Below, piece after piece: positions 1 to 8,798 of a stretch of DNA of 64,000 bases (positions are counted from its first letter, which is position 1; each line of letters starts with the position of its first letter). This DNA comes from Saccharomonospora sp. NB11. GTDB lineage: Bacteria > Actinomycetota > Actinomycetes > Mycobacteriales > Pseudonocardiaceae. The translations under genes were made by a program, and so were the position numbers. The stretch is from NCBI RefSeq assembly GCF_015910535.1, contig NZ_JACBJG010000007.1, forward strand, positions 186,001-250,000, written 5' to 3'. Under the pieces are notes generated by a model, which was not told where the DNA came from, searched no databases, and saw only the letters and a program-made list of their open reading frames with translations.

Positions 1-1149
1 GTGTTCGTCGACGCCGAGCACTTCTTCGACGGCTACGCCCACGATCCCGACACCGCGCTGCGGGTACTCGACGCCGCAGGGCAGTCCGGGGCCGACGTGG
101 TCGTGCTGTGCGACACCAACGGCGGGCAGCTCCCGTTGGGTATCGCCGACACCGTGCGGGAGGTCGCCGACCGCACCGGACTGCGACTGGGCATCCACTG
201 CCAGGACGACACCGCGTGCGCCGTGGCCAACAGCGTCGCCGCGGTGCAGGCAGGCGCGACCCACGTCCAGTGCACCGCCAACGGCTACGGCGAACGCGCA
301 GGCAACGCCGACCTGTTCGCGGTGGTGGGCAACCTCGTGACGAAGCTCGGGATGCCGGTGCTGCCCGAAGGGCGCGTCGCGGACCTGACGCGTACGGCAC
401 ATGCCCTCGCCGAACTCGCCAACCTCGCTCCCGAGGAACACCAGGCGTACGTCGGTGCGTCGGCGTTCGCGCACAAGGCCGGTCTGCACGCGAGTGCGAT
501 CAAGGTGGACCCATTGCTCTACAACCACATCGACCCGGCGACGGTCGGCAACGACATGCGGGTGCTCGTGACCGAGATGGCGGGGCGCGCGAGCCTGGAG
601 CTGAAGGGCAGGCAGCTCGGCGTGGATCTCGCGGACAAGCCGGAGGCGCTGTCGAGTGCGTTGAAGAAGGTGAAGACGCTGGAGGCGGAGGGGTGGTCGT
701 TCGAGGCCGCCGACGCGTCGTTGGAGCTGCTGCTGCGGGCCGAGGCCGACGAGACGGCCACCGAGGCGCCGTTCCGGTTGGAGTCCTACCGCGTCGTGCT
801 CGAACACCGCGCCGACGGCGACGTGGTGGCCGAGGCCACGGTGAGGGTGCACGTGGGCGGAGAGCGGGTCATCGCGACCGCCGAGGGCAACGGCCCCGTG
901 CACGCCCTCGACGCGGCACTGCGCCAGGCGCTGCGGGGTCACCTGTCCTGGTTGGACACCGTGGAGCTGGCCGATTACAAGGTGCGCATCCTCGTGGGCA
1001 AGCCGGGGACCGACGCCGTCACGCGCGTGCTCGTCGAATCGACCGACGGCGACCGGACGTGGACGACCGTGGGCGTGCACCCGAACATCGTGGAGGCGAG
1101 TTGGCTGGCCCTGTGCGACGCCTTGGTGCACAAGTCCCTGAGGCCCTGA
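1..1149 (+). CDS. cimA: Citramalate synthase (CimA-type), C-terminal part
   Basis: This is the C-terminal 382 residues of a 2-isopropylmalate/citramalate synthase-type enzyme, cut at its 5' end by the window edge; the reading frame is open from base 1, so the GTG there is not a credible start. It would condense acetyl-CoA with pyruvate (CimA) or 2-ketoisovalerate (LeuA) on the way to branched-chain amino acids. The TIM-barrel half shows VDAEHFFDGY, the CDTNGGQ strand and the family stretch HCQDDTACAVAN followed by NGYGERAGNADL. The last 130 residues look like the LeuA allosteric domain (ATVRVHVGGER, NGPVHALDAALR). The VFVDAEHFFDGY spacing is typical of CimA rather than classical LeuA, and leuCD lies 6 kb downstream. 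I cannot fully exclude LeuA. Confidence 0.85.
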   Translation: MFVDAEHFFDGYAHDPDTALRVLDAAGQSGADVVVLCDTNGGQLPLGIADTVREVADRTGLRLGIHCQDDTACAVANSVAAVQAGATHVQCTANGYGERAGNADLFAVVGNLVTKLGMPVLPEGRVADLTRTAHALAELANLAPEEHQAYVGASAFAHKAGLHASAIKVDPLLYNHIDPATVGNDMRVLVTEMAGRASLELKGRQLGVDLADKPEALSSALKKVKTLEAEGWSFEAADASLELLLRAEADETATEAPFRLESYRVVLEHRADGDVVAEATVRVHVGGERVIATAEGNGPVHALDAALRQALRGHLSWLDTVELADYKVRILVGKPGTDAVTRVLVESTDGDRTWTTVGVHPNIVEASWLALCDALVHKSLRP

Positions 1150-1157
1150 CCCCAAGG

Positions 1158-1435
1158 CGTGTCCGCACCCCATGACGTCGTGTCGCGACTCTGTGACGCC
1201 GTGTCCGCGCCCTGTGACGTCGTGTCCGCGAGTTGCGCACGGGTGTCGGCGGTTTGCGCACGGGTGTCGGCGTCGCATGACCGCAACACGCATGCGAAAG
1301 ATCGCAACACGAGTGCGGGAGGTGCGGACACGCGTGCGGGAGGTGCGGACACGCGTGCGGGAGGTGCGGACACGCGTGCGGGAGGTGCGGACACGCGTGC
1401 GGGAGTCGAGGACACGCCCGGGTTGGGGCGGCGGG
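1158..1435. repeat. Intergenic 21-bp repeat array 1 (bipolar)
   Basis: This fills the gap between cimA and the FAA-hydrolase gene. About 13 copies of a degenerate 21-bp unit are present. The left part has units starting GTGTCCGC or GTGTCGGC and reading rightward, beginning 9 bases after the cimA stop. Near 1280-1310, through CGCATGCG, polarity flips, and the right part reads as the reverse complement (GTGCGGACACGCGTGCGG), with four nearly identical units at 1318-1405. The right end is the cap GGACACGCCCGGG. The two halves are complementary, so the transcript could fold into a long imperfect hairpin. No protein gene is credible here, although 21 is a multiple of 3 and keeps frames open. Confidence 0.9.
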
Positions 1436-1456
1436 GGGCGGAGTTAGGATGACGTC

Positions 1457-2242
1457 GTGCGTTTGGCTCGGATCGCTCACCCGGAAGGCGTCGCGTTCGG
1501 CTCCATCGAGGCCGACGGCGACAACGACAACGACGACGCGGCGCAGGTGCTGGAGATCGCGGATCACCCGTTCGGCAAGCCGAACTACACCGGGCGGCGG
1601 TGGCCGCTCGCGGACGTCCGGCTGCTGGCTCCCATCCTCCCGTCGAAGGTCATCGCGGTGGGGCGCAACTACGCCAAGCATGCCGCGGAGCTGGGCAACG
1701 AGGTGCCCGGCGAGCCGATGATCTTCCTCAAGCCCTCCACGAGCGTCATCGGCCCTCACGCGCCCATCAAGCTGCCGCCGGCGTCGTCGCAGGTCGACTT
1801 CGAGGGCGAGCTGGCCGTGGTCATCGGCCAGCCGGTGAAGAACGTCCGCGCGGAGCAGGCTCGGGCCGCGATCCTCGGCTACACGGTCGCCAACGACGTC
1901 AGCGCCCGCGACCTGCAGGCTTCCGACGGACAGTGGGGTCGAGCCAAGGGCTTCGACACGTTCTGCCCGATCGGTCCCTGGATCGAGACGTCGGTGGACC
2001 CGTCGGACCTGCGGCTCACCACCGAGGTCGACGGCGAGCTCAAGCAGGACTCGCGGACGTCGGCGATGGTGCACAAGGTGGAGGACCTCGTCGAGTTCGT
2101 GTCGTCGGTGATGACGTTGCTGCCCGGCGACATGATCATCACGGGCACGCCGGAGGGCGTGGGACGGCTCGACGATGGGCAGCAGGTCTCGGTGACCATC
2201 GAGGGCATCGGCACGCTGACCAACCCGGTGCAGTCGGCCTGA
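1457..2242 (+). CDS. Fumarylacetoacetate hydrolase family protein
   Basis: This 261-residue protein belongs to the FAA-hydrolase fold group that holds acylpyruvate hydrolases, oxaloacetate tautomerase/decarboxylase-like enzymes and 2-hydroxyhepta-2,4-diene-1,7-dioate isomerases; the substrate cannot be told from sequence. The fold signatures are VGRNYAKHAAELG, FLKPSTSV, the metal-binding acidic residues of DFEGELAVVIG and VANDVSARDLQ, and the closing GDMIITGTPEGVG. An N-terminal stretch of about 60 residues precedes the catalytic domain and contains an Asp/Asn-rich loop (GDNDNDDA), probably a surface insertion. The GTG start gives the usual RLARI N-terminus. In mycobacteria the same family sits next to gltX, as here, which supports orthology with that uncharacterised gene. 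Confidence 0.85.
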   Translation: MRLARIAHPEGVAFGSIEADGDNDNDDAAQVLEIADHPFGKPNYTGRRWPLADVRLLAPILPSKVIAVGRNYAKHAAELGNEVPGEPMIFLKPSTSVIGPHAPIKLPPASSQVDFEGELAVVIGQPVKNVRAEQARAAILGYTVANDVSARDLQASDGQWGRAKGFDTFCPIGPWIETSVDPSDLRLTTEVDGELKQDSRTSAMVHKVEDLVEFVSSVMTLLPGDMIITGTPEGVGRLDDGQQVSVTIEGIGTLTNPVQSA

Positions 2243-2244
2243 GT

Positions 2245-2262
2245 CGCGCCGTCAGCGGCGCG
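2245..2262. terminator. Short hairpin in the convergent gap
   Basis: CGCGCCG and CGGCGCG form a perfect 7-bp stem with a TCAG loop. It fills the 9-bp gap between the FAA-hydrolase stop and the convergent monooxygenase stop, and the latter's stop codon lies in the loop. There is no T tract; it could act in both directions. Confidence 0.45.
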
Positions 2263-3484
2263 CGAACACGGGCGCCCGTTCCGGTCGTGGTCCGACTCCG
2301 ATGATGACGGCGGGCACCGTCGACAACCACGGTGCTCGACGCATGAGCGCCGTGAACGGCTTCGGGGGTCCCGAACGTCGCCCGTCCATGACGGGAGCGA
2401 CGACCACCCGGTGCAACAGTCGTTGCAGTCCCTGGACGACGATGGTCGGCATGATGCGTCGCCTGCGCACCGCCGCGAGCGCGCGTTCGTCGACCTGGCC
2501 CCGACGCAGCGGGCCTGCCAGCAACCGGGCCGCTGCGACGGCGTCCTGCACGGCGAGATTGATGCCGACTCCGCCCACCGGTGACATGGCGTGCGCGGCG
2601 TCGCCGATGCACAGCAGACCGGCGGTGTGCCAGCGTTCGAGCCGGTTCAGCCGGACGTCGAGGTGTTTGACGTCGTCCATCGTGGTCAGTTCGTGGACAC
2701 GGTCGGCGAGGTGGGGGAGCAGTTCGGCGACGTCACGCCGGAAGGCCTCGATGCCGCGTTCGCGCAGTTCCGTGTCCATGCCCTTCCGAGCGAGGTAGGC
2801 GACCTGGTAGAAGTCGCGCCGCGGGATCGTGAGCGCGAAGCGTGAGCCCCGGATGTGGGGTTGCAGCCGGTCGGGGCCTTCGCCGGGATTGCGGCCGAGC
2901 CGGAACCACCACACGTCCATCGGCACGGGAGCCTCCTTGGGGCGTAGGCCCGCCTGGGCGCGCGCGAGTGACCAGCGGCCGTCGCAGGCCACGGTCAGAT
3001 CGGCCAGCAGCGTGTGCGTGGCCCCGTCCTCGGTGCGGTAGCGCACGCCGCGCACCTGACCGCGGTCTTTGACGAGTTCGGTGACCTCGGAGCGCATCCG
3101 CAGTGTGAAGCACGGTTCTTCGGCTGCCGCGTCGGCCAGCAGTCGCAGGAGGTCCCACTGCGGTGTGATGGCGATGTACGGGTGGGGATGGCCGAACCGT
3201 GCGAGTCGTTTGAGGTCGCCGACGACGACCCGGCCACCGTCGGATGCGGGGAACGCGACCTCGGTCAGTCGGGTCTGGGGTAGCAGCGCGAATCGATCGC
3301 CGAGTCCCAGGTCGTCGAGGAGTCGGATCGTGGAGGGGTGCACGGTGTCGCCCCGGAAGTCCCGGAGGAAGTCGGCGTGCTTCTCCAGGACGGTCACCTC
3401 GACTCCCGCTCTGGCGAGCAGCAGGCCGAGAACCAGCCCCGCCGGACCGCCGCCGATGACGACGCAGGTCGTCCGCTCGTTCAT
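2252..3484 (-). CDS. FAD-dependent aromatic-ring monooxygenase family protein
   Basis: This is a 410-residue flavoprotein of the p-hydroxybenzoate hydroxylase/PheA group, which uses NAD(P)H and O2 to hydroxylate small, often aromatic or polyketide, substrates. The dinucleotide motif VIGGGPAGL lies at residues 9-17, an acidic end (VLEK) closes the first beta-alpha-beta unit, and the second flavin motif CIGDAAHAMSPVGGVGIN lies near residue 295. The substrate is unknown. The frame extends 15 codons upstream, but the ATG at 3484 has a GGGGGTCGAG ribosome-binding site and gives the normal short N-terminus before the Rossmann strand. It converges on the FAA-hydrolase and is divergent from gltX with an 86-bp gap. 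It is not part of the conserved gltX neighbourhood as I know it, so it is probably an accessory insertion. Confidence 0.85.
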   Translation of the reverse strand: MNERTTCVVIGGGPAGLVLGLLLARAGVEVTVLEKHADFLRDFRGDTVHPSTIRLLDDLGLGDRFALLPQTRLTEVAFPASDGGRVVVGDLKRLARFGHPHPYIAITPQWDLLRLLADAAAEEPCFTLRMRSEVTELVKDRGQVRGVRYRTEDGATHTLLADLTVACDGRWSLARAQAGLRPKEAPVPMDVWWFRLGRNPGEGPDRLQPHIRGSRFALTIPRRDFYQVAYLARKGMDTELRERGIEAFRRDVAELLPHLADRVHELTTMDDVKHLDVRLNRLERWHTAGLLCIGDAAHAMSPVGGVGINLAVQDAVAAARLLAGPLRRGQVDERALAAVRRRRIMPTIVVQGLQRLLHRVVVAPVMDGRRSGPPKPFTALMRRAPWLSTVPAVIIGVGPRPERAPVFARR

Positions 3485-3570
3485 CTCGACCCCCGTTTTC
3501 AATGACTGTTGAATAAATCGACCATGCACGAAGTCGCGATGCCCGTCAAGGGCGATACGCTGACAGGGCT

Positions 3571-5052
3571 ATGAGTGAGACGAAGGCTGTACGTGCCCGC
3601 TTCTGTCCGTCGCCCACTGGAACCCCGCACGTCGGACTGATCCGAACGGCGCTGTTCAACTGGGCGTTCGCGCGCCACCACGGCGGCTCGCTGGTGTTCC
3701 GGATCGAGGACACCGACGCCGCGCGCGACAGTGAGGAGTCCTATCAGGCGCTGCTCGACGCGCTGCGCTGGCTGGGGCTCGACTGGGACGAGGGGCCCGA
3801 GGTCGGTGGCGAGTACGGGCCGTACCGCCAGAGCGAGCGGCGTGACATCTACGCCGACGTCGCGAAGAAGTTGCTCGACGCGGGCGAGCTGTACGAGGCG
3901 TTCTCGACCAACGAGGAGGTCGAGCAGCGTCGCCGCGAGGCCGGTCAGGACCCGAAGCTGGGGTACGACAACTTCGACCGCGACCTCACCGAGGAGCAGA
4001 AGCAGCGGTTCCGCGACGAGGGGCGCGTTCCCGTGCTGCGGCTGCGCATGCCCGACGAGGACCTGACCTGGAACGACCTCGTCCGTGGCGAGATCACGTT
4101 CAAGGCGGGCACGATCCCCGACCCGGTGCTCGTGCGGGCCAACGGCCAGCCGCTCTACACGCTCACCAACCCGGTGGACGACGCGCTCATGCGGATCACC
4201 CACGTGCTGCGGGGCGAGGACCTGCTGCCCTCGACGCCTCGTCAGCTCGCGCTGTACGCGGCGCTGCGCCGGATCGGCGTCACCGACTTCACGCCGGAGT
4301 TCGGCCACTTGCCCTACGTCATGGGCGAGGGCAACAAGAAGCTGTCCAAACGCGACCCGAAGTCGAACCTGTTCAACTACCGCGAGCAGGGTTTCATCCC
4401 CGAGGGGTTGCTCAACTACCTCGCTCTGCTCGGTTGGTCGATCGCCGACGACCGCGATGTCTTCACCGTCGACGAACTCGTCGAGGCGTTCCAGATCACG
4501 AAGGTGAGCGCCAACCCGGCCCGGTTCGACGCCAAGAAGGCCGAGGCCATCAACGGCACTCACGTGCGTGCGTTGCCGGCGGAGGAGTTCGTTCGGCGCA
4601 CGGTGCCGTACCTCGTCGACGCCGGAGTACTGCCCGAGCAGCCGAGTGACGAGCAGCTCGACACGTTGCGCGCCATCGGCCCGCTCGTGCAGGAGCGTGT
4701 CACCGTCCTGTCCGACGCCGTGAACCTCGTGCGTTTCCTGTTCGTGTCGGAGGAGGAGTTCGCGCCCGAGGAGGCTGCCGCCACCAAGGCGCTCGGCGCC
4801 GATGCCGAACCGGTTCTGCGGGCCGCTGTGGACGCACTCGACGCGATCGACGAGTGGCGTACCGACGCGATCGAGGCCGCGCTGAAGGAAGCGCTCGTCG
4901 ACGGGCTGGGTCTCAAGCCCCGCAAGGCGTTCGCTCCCGTGCGTGTCGCTGTGACCGGGCGCACCGTGTCGCCGCCGTTGTACGAGTCGATGGAACTGCT
5001 CGGTCGCGAGATTTCACTCGGGCGGTTGCGTCGCGCGCTGGCAAGCCACTGA
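3571..5052 (+). CDS. gltX: Glutamyl-tRNA synthetase
   Basis: This 493-residue class Ib synthetase charges tRNA with glutamate. The HIGH-type motif is [10 protein letters not shown] at residues 13-22 and the KLSKR loop is at 257-261 ([10 protein letters not shown]). The catalytic Rossmann domain is followed by the helical anticodon-binding domain, and the length is normal. tRNA-Glu(CUC) and tRNA-Gln(CUG) lie 1 kb downstream. In most actinobacteria GltX also misacylates tRNA-Gln, and GatCAB then amidates it; whether this GltX is non-discriminating is inferred from the lineage and not visible here. The ATG start has only a weak Shine-Dalgarno sequence but gives the expected N-terminus right before the first strand ([11 protein letters not shown]). 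Confidence 0.97.
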   Translation: MSETKAVRARFCPSPTGTPHVGLIRTALFNWAFARHHGGSLVFRIEDTDAARDSEESYQALLDALRWLGLDWDEGPEVGGEYGPYRQSERRDIYADVAKKLLDAGELYEAFSTNEEVEQRRREAGQDPKLGYDNFDRDLTEEQKQRFRDEGRVPVLRLRMPDEDLTWNDLVRGEITFKAGTIPDPVLVRANGQPLYTLTNPVDDALMRITHVLRGEDLLPSTPRQLALYAALRRIGVTDFTPEFGHLPYVMGEGNKKLSKRDPKSNLFNYREQGFIPEGLLNYLALLGWSIADDRDVFTVDELVEAFQITKVSANPARFDAKKAEAINGTHVRALPAEEFVRRTVPYLVDAGVLPEQPSDEQLDTLRAIGPLVQERVTVLSDAVNLVRFLFVSEEEFAPEEAAATKALGADAEPVLRAAVDALDAIDEWRTDAIEAALKEALVDGLGLKPRKAFAPVRVAVTGRTVSPPLYESMELLGREISLGRLRRALASH

Positions 5053-5137
5053 GCGTAGACGTCCTGGACCGAAACAGAACCGCTTTATCACCTACTCAGC
5101 AGAGTTGGTGGCGCGAAATCTGCCCTAGCCTCGCGGG

Positions 5138-5920
5138 GTGGCTTCCGCGCTTGGCTTTCCTTCGGCATCGCACTCTGCCTCCGAACTCGACGGTGCTCCT
5201 CCGTGGGCACCGCCCGAGTTGCGGTTGGTGTGCCTGGACATCGACGACACGCTGATCGACTTCACGGCGGCGGGTCGGCACTCGTTGGCGACCCTGATCG
5301 GCAGGGCCGACATCTGGCCGCTGTGGGAGCGCATCACGGACGAGCACGTCGCCCGGGTCGTCGCGGGTGAGTTGGCCTACGCCGACATGCACACCGTGCG
5401 GACCCGGGCGTTCCTCGCCGAACTCGGCATCGTCGTGAACGCCGACCAGGCCGTCGAATTCGAACTGCGGCGCAAGGAACTGCTGCGTCGCTCCTGGCGC
5501 TTGTTCGACGACGTTCTTCCCTGTCTGGAATGGCTCACCGCCGCGGGCGTCACGCTCGCGGCGGTGACCAACGCGTCGGGTGCGCATCAGAGAGACAAAC
5601 TCGGCAGACTCGGCCTCGCCCGCTTTTTCGACCACGTCGCCATCGCAGGGGAAATGGGAGTGGCCAAACCGGACCCCGTGATGTTCCACAAAGTGTGCTC
5701 CGCCGCCGGATGTGACCCGGCTCATGCGGTGCACGTCGGCGACAAACTCACCACCGACGCCGTGGGCGCGCGCGACGCGGGCCTCATGGGCGTCTGGCTC
5801 GACCGGCACGGCCACGACGTCGAGGTTCCGGCCGGTGTGCACGTGCTCCCCAGCCTCGGCGACCTCCCTGAGCTGCTGGTTTCCGAGTTCGCCCGGGTGG
5901 GTGTACCCGCTCAACGCTGA
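5138..5920 (+). CDS. HAD-family hydrolase (phosphatase-like)
   Basis: This is a 260-residue haloacid-dehalogenase-superfamily hydrolase. Motif I is LDIDDTLIDF with the nucleophile at D34, motif II is AAVTNASG, motif III is the Lys of GVAKPDPVMF, and motif IV is HVGDKLTTDAVGARDAG. A helical cap of about 90 residues sits between motifs I and II (subclass C1, the YjjG/PGP type). The substrate is a small phosphorylated metabolite that I cannot name. The first 27 residues (Ser/Ala/Pro rich) precede the fold and may be a disordered extension or a start called too early; the GTG at 5138 is used because no later in-frame start precedes the first strand. It lies 85 bp after gltX on the same strand and just before the tRNA pair. 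Confidence 0.85.
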   Translation: MASALGFPSASHSASELDGAPPWAPPELRLVCLDIDDTLIDFTAAGRHSLATLIGRADIWPLWERITDEHVARVVAGELAYADMHTVRTRAFLAELGIVVNADQAVEFELRRKELLRRSWRLFDDVLPCLEWLTAAGVTLAAVTNASGAHQRDKLGRLGLARFFDHVAIAGEMGVAKPDPVMFHKVCSAAGCDPAHAVHVGDKLTTDAVGARDAGLMGVWLDRHGHDVEVPAGVHVLPSLGDLPELLVSEFARVGVPAQR

Positions 5921-5944
5921 CTAGGGGACCCCCGTGCAAGGCCG

Positions 5945-5970
5945 TTTTCCGCATGGTCTATATTTATTTC
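5945..5970 (+). promoter_or_regulatory. AT-rich candidate promoter of the tRNA pair
   Basis: An AT-rich island, TCTATATTTATTTCC, stands out in otherwise GC-rich DNA 45 bp before tRNA-Gln and contains a -10-like TATATT at 5959-5964. No good -35 box is visible at the usual distance, so the exact element is uncertain. Confidence 0.35.
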
Positions 5971-6010
5971 CAGCGGAGCCGAGCCGGAGAGATCCGGGGA
6001 GGGACCGCGA

Positions 6011-6082
6011 TGGGGTATGGTGTAATTGGCAGCACGACTGATTCTGGTTCAGTTAGTCTAGGTTCGAGTCCTGGTACCCCAG
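6011..6082 (+). tRNA. tRNA-Gln (CUG anticodon)
   Basis: A 72-nt cloverleaf can be drawn. The acceptor stem TGGGGTA pairs with TACCCCA at 6075-6081, with G as discriminator. The anticodon stem ACTGA/TCAGT encloses a loop with CTG at 6044-6046, and the T arm carries GGTTCGAGTCC. CCA is not encoded. Confidence 0.95.
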
Positions 6083-6135
6083 CGCGAAGCGAGAAAACCG
6101 GTCTGGTACGATCACTTCGCAACGGAAAACGGCAA

Positions 6136-6208
6136 GCCCCCGTCGTCTAGCGGCCTAGGACGCCGGCCTCTCACGCCGGTAGCGTGGGTTCGAATCCCAT
6201 CGGGGGTA
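6136..6208 (+). tRNA. tRNA-Glu (CUC anticodon)
   Basis: A 73-nt cloverleaf can be drawn. The acceptor stem GCCCCCG pairs with CGGGGGT at 6201-6207, with A as discriminator. The anticodon stem CCGGC/GCCGG encloses CTC at 6170-6172, and the T loop is GGTTCGAATCC. It lies 53 bp after tRNA-Gln, probably in one transcript, close to gltX whose product charges it. Confidence 0.95.
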
Positions 6209-6219
6209 CGGAAAGAGCG

Positions 6220-6264
6220 AGAGAGCCCTCTCTGCGGAAAGCGCAGAGAGGGCTCTTTCCTTTT
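6220..6264 (+). terminator. Intrinsic terminator after tRNA-Glu
   Basis: AGAGCCCTCTCTGC (6222-6235) and GCAGAGAGGGCTCT (6243-6256) form a perfect 14-bp stem with a 7-nt loop, followed by TTCCTTTT. It starts 12 bp after the tRNA, so it is a strong factor-independent terminator. Confidence 0.9.
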
Positions 6265-6270
6265 GTGTCC

Positions 6271-6510
6271 TGTGGGGGCCCAGCCCCCACACCCCAGCCG
6301 GGGGCACGCCCCCGGCCCCCCGGCCGGGCACTTCGGGTGGTGAGGTCGCCTTCGCTGGGGTTCCCGGCTTCGGGGGTGGGAGCCGAGCAACGGTCCCGGG
6401 TCTCGGGCCATTGGCTTCGCTTCGCTCGCCTCGGCCCTCGGCGGCTTCGCTTCGCTCGCCGCTTCGGACGGTCCGGCGGGGCGTGGCCGGCGTCGTTGCC
6501 TGTTTGGGCT
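6271..6510. repeat. Non-coding gap with GC palindromes and an 18-bp direct repeat
   Basis: Between the tRNA terminator and the IclR-type gene there is no credible gene. The stretch holds two back-to-back hairpins: TGTGGGGGC/GCCCCCACA (6271-6291) and GCCGGGGGC/GCCCCCGGC (6297-6316). It also has an 18-bp direct repeat, GGCTTCGCTTCGCTCGCC, at 6413-6430 and 6443-6460. The palindromes resemble small dispersed GC-rich intergenic repeats common in actinomycetes; whether they recur elsewhere cannot be seen here. Confidence 0.6.
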
Positions 6511-7248
6511 TCAGAGGCGGTCTTGGAGGGCTTGCGCGGCTTGTAGAAGATCACTTGCCCACTTCGCGCCCGGGCGGCGGCCGATGCGCTCCACAGGGCC
6601 CGAGACGGACACCGCGGCGACCACGTTGCCCGCGCTGTCCCGCACCGGCGCCGAGACACTCGCCACGCCCGGCTCCCGCTCGGCCACACTCTGCGCCCAA
6701 CCGCGGCGACGCACCTCCAACAGCGTGCGTTCGCCGAACACCGCGTCCGCCAACACCGCCTGCCGTGTGTGCGCGTCCGCCCACGCCGCCAGAACCTTCG
6801 CGCCCGACCCCGCCGTCATCGGCAAGCGCGCGCCCACCGGCACCGTGTCCCGCAGGCCGCTCGGCGGTTCGGCCGCCGCGACGCACACGCGCACGATCCC
6901 GTCCCGGCGATACAGTTGCACGCTCTCGCCGGTCAGATCCCGCAGCTTCGGCAGCACCACGCCCGCCGCGTCCAACAGTGGATCGACCGTTCCGCCCGCC
7001 AGCTCCGCCAGCGCGGGCCCCGGCCGCCACCGGCCGTCCGCGCCACGCCGCAACAGGCGGTGCACCTCCAGTCCCACCGCCAAGCGGTGAGCCGTGGCAC
7101 GCGGAAGTCCGGTCCGTGAGCATAGCTCCGCCAGTCCGCACGGTTGGTCAGCCACCGCGTGAAGCACGGACACGGCCTTGTCGAGCACGCCGATCCCGCT
7201 CTGCTGGACCTGCGGCGCGTCATTGTTGCTAACATCGGGTTGTCCCAC
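6511..7248 (-). CDS. IclR-family regulator of leuCD (NdgR/LtbR type)
   Basis: This 245-residue IclR regulator has an N-terminal winged helix (residues about 17-80: [13 protein letters not shown], then [19 protein letters not shown]) and a C-terminal effector-binding domain ([34 protein letters not shown]). It is transcribed divergently from leuC, the arrangement of NdgR/AreB in Streptomyces and LtbR in Corynebacterium, which control leuCD and other amino-acid genes. By position it very likely represses leuCD and perhaps itself. GTG is the first plausible start. Its downstream gap is the palindrome-rich stretch. The effector is not deducible. Confidence 0.88.
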   Translation of the reverse strand: MGQPDVSNNDAPQVQQSGIGVLDKAVSVLHAVADQPCGLAELCSRTGLPRATAHRLAVGLEVHRLLRRGADGRWRPGPALAELAGGTVDPLLDAAGVVLPKLRDLTGESVQLYRRDGIVRVCVAAAEPPSGLRDTVPVGARLPMTAGSGAKVLAAWADAHTRQAVLADAVFGERTLLEVRRRGWAQSVAEREPGVASVSAPVRDSAGNVVAAVSVSGPVERIGRRPGAKWASDLLQAAQALQDRL

Positions 7249-7264
7249 GAGGCGATACTACAAT

Positions 7265-7290
7265 CTCGCAATATGGGAAGTCCATGATCG
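7265..7290. promoter_or_regulatory. Candidate operator in the ndgR-leuC intergenic region
   Basis: An imperfect dyad lies between the divergent genes: ATGG (7273-7276), five bases, CCAT (7282-7285), inside AATATGGGAAGTCCATGAT. It is 58 bp before the leuC ATG and 25 bp from the regulator's start, where an IclR-type operator is expected. The assignment rests on position and partial symmetry only. Confidence 0.35.
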
Positions 7291-7342
7291 GCGAAGTGAG
7301 TCCGCTCGCTTTTGCAGACACACGCTCAACGGAGGAGCCCTG

Positions 7343-8758
7343 ATGACCGAACGGCGGGGCCGCACACTGGCGGAAAAGGTGTGGGACGCACACACGGTGC
7401 GTCGAGGCGAGGGTGCCGAACCCGACCTGCTTTACATCGACCTTCATCTCGTCCACGAGGTGACCAGTCCGCAGGCGTTCGACGGACTTCGGCTCGCCGG
7501 GCGGAAGGTGCGGCGTCCCGACCTCACCATCGCCACCGAGGACCACAACGTCCCCACCGTCGGCCTCGACCTCCCCATTGCGGACCCGGTGTCGCGGACC
7601 CAGGTGGAGACGCTTCGGCGCAACTGCGAGGAGTTCGGTATCCGGCTGCACCCGATGGGTGACGACGAGCAGGGCATCGTCCACGTGATCGGCCCGCAGC
7701 TCGGTCTCACGCAGCCCGGCATGACGGTCGTCTGCGGCGACAGCCATACCTCGACCCACGGTGCGTTCGGCGCGATGGCGTTCGGCATCGGCACCTCCGA
7801 GGTGGAGCACGTGCTCGCCACCCAGACGCTGCCGCTGCGGCCGTTCAAGACCATGGCCGTCAACGTGGACGGGGAACTCCGTCCCGGTGTCACGGCGAAG
7901 GACATCATCCTCGCCGTCATCGCGAAGATCGGCACCGGTGGCGGTCAGGGATATGTGCTGGAGTACCGGGGCAGCGCCATCGAATCGCTGTCGATGGAAG
8001 CGCGGATGACCATCTGCAACATGTCCATCGAGGCGGGGGCGCGCGCGGGCATGATCGCCCCGGACGAGACGACCTTCGCGTATTTGAAGGACCGGCCGCA
8101 TGCCCCGAAGGGAGCCGACTGGGACGCCGCCGTCGCCGAGTGGCGGCAACTGCGGACCGACGACGACGCCGAGTTCGACGCCGAGGTGCACCTGGACGCC
8201 TCGGAACTGACCCCGTTCGTCACCTGGGGCACCAACCCGGGCCAGGGGCTGCCGCTGGGCGAGTCGGTGCCCGACCCGGCTCGAATGACCGACGAGAACG
8301 AGCGACTGGCCGCCGAGAAGGCCCTGTCCTATATGGATCTGAAGCCCGGCACGCCGCTGCGTGACATCGCCGTGGACACCGTGTTCCTCGGCTCGTGCAC
8401 CAACGGCAGGTTGGAGGATCTCAGGGCCGCTGCCGAGGTGCTCCGGGGCCGCAAGGTCGCCGACGGTGTGCGGATGCTCGTCGTTCCCGGCTCCATGCGG
8501 GTACGGCAGGCCGCCGAGGCGGAGGGCTTGCACGAGATCTTCACCGAGGCGGGGGCCGAATGGCGGGCCGCCGGGTGCTCGATGTGTCTGGGCATGAACC
8601 CGGACCAGCTGTCGCCCGGTGAACGCAGCGCCTCGACCTCCAACCGCAATTTCGAGGGCAGGCAGGGCAAGGGCGGACGGACCCACCTGGTGTCGCCGCT
8701 CGTGGCCGCCGCCACGGCCGTCCGAGGCACCTTGTCCTCGCCCGAGGACCTCTCGTAG
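7343..8758 (+). CDS. leuC: 3-isopropylmalate dehydratase large subunit
   Basis: This 471-residue aconitase-family subunit isomerises 2- to 3-isopropylmalate in leucine synthesis, acting as a heterodimer with LeuD. The 4Fe-4S ligands are visible at C352 (GSCTNGR), C412 and C415 (CSMCLG). Other signatures are [21 protein letters not shown] and [12 protein letters not shown]. The ATG at 7343 follows GGAGGAG with 5-nt spacing; the open frame further upstream is not coding. leuD follows 40 bp downstream in the same operon, and the IclR-type gene is divergent. Confidence 0.97.
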   Translation: MTERRGRTLAEKVWDAHTVRRGEGAEPDLLYIDLHLVHEVTSPQAFDGLRLAGRKVRRPDLTIATEDHNVPTVGLDLPIADPVSRTQVETLRRNCEEFGIRLHPMGDDEQGIVHVIGPQLGLTQPGMTVVCGDSHTSTHGAFGAMAFGIGTSEVEHVLATQTLPLRPFKTMAVNVDGELRPGVTAKDIILAVIAKIGTGGGQGYVLEYRGSAIESLSMEARMTICNMSIEAGARAGMIAPDETTFAYLKDRPHAPKGADWDAAVAEWRQLRTDDDAEFDAEVHLDASELTPFVTWGTNPGQGLPLGESVPDPARMTDENERLAAEKALSYMDLKPGTPLRDIAVDTVFLGSCTNGRLEDLRAAAEVLRGRKVADGVRMLVVPGSMRVRQAAEAEGLHEIFTEAGAEWRAAGCSMCLGMNPDQLSPGERSASTSNRNFEGRQGKGGRTHLVSPLVAAATAVRGTLSSPEDLS

Positions 8759-8798
8759 CAGTCCCCGACTACCGAGCCACCGACGAGGAGCACACGTC

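Noticed and set aside
1158-1435. CRISPR array
   Set aside because: Units are directly abutting with no unique spacers, they vary in sequence and switch orientation, and there are no cas genes.
1159-1452. ORFs of 90-97 residues across repeat array 1, and similar ones at arrays 4, 5 and 6
   Set aside because: They have no ribosome-binding site, their sequence is a pure consequence of the 21-bp period, and equivalent frames are open on both strands.
5953-6150. 65-residue frame over the tRNA pair
   Set aside because: It runs through two well-formed tRNA cloverleaves.
6136-6510. Genomic-island attachment site at tRNA-Glu
   Set aside because: No integrase gene and no second copy of the tRNA 3' end are visible in the window.
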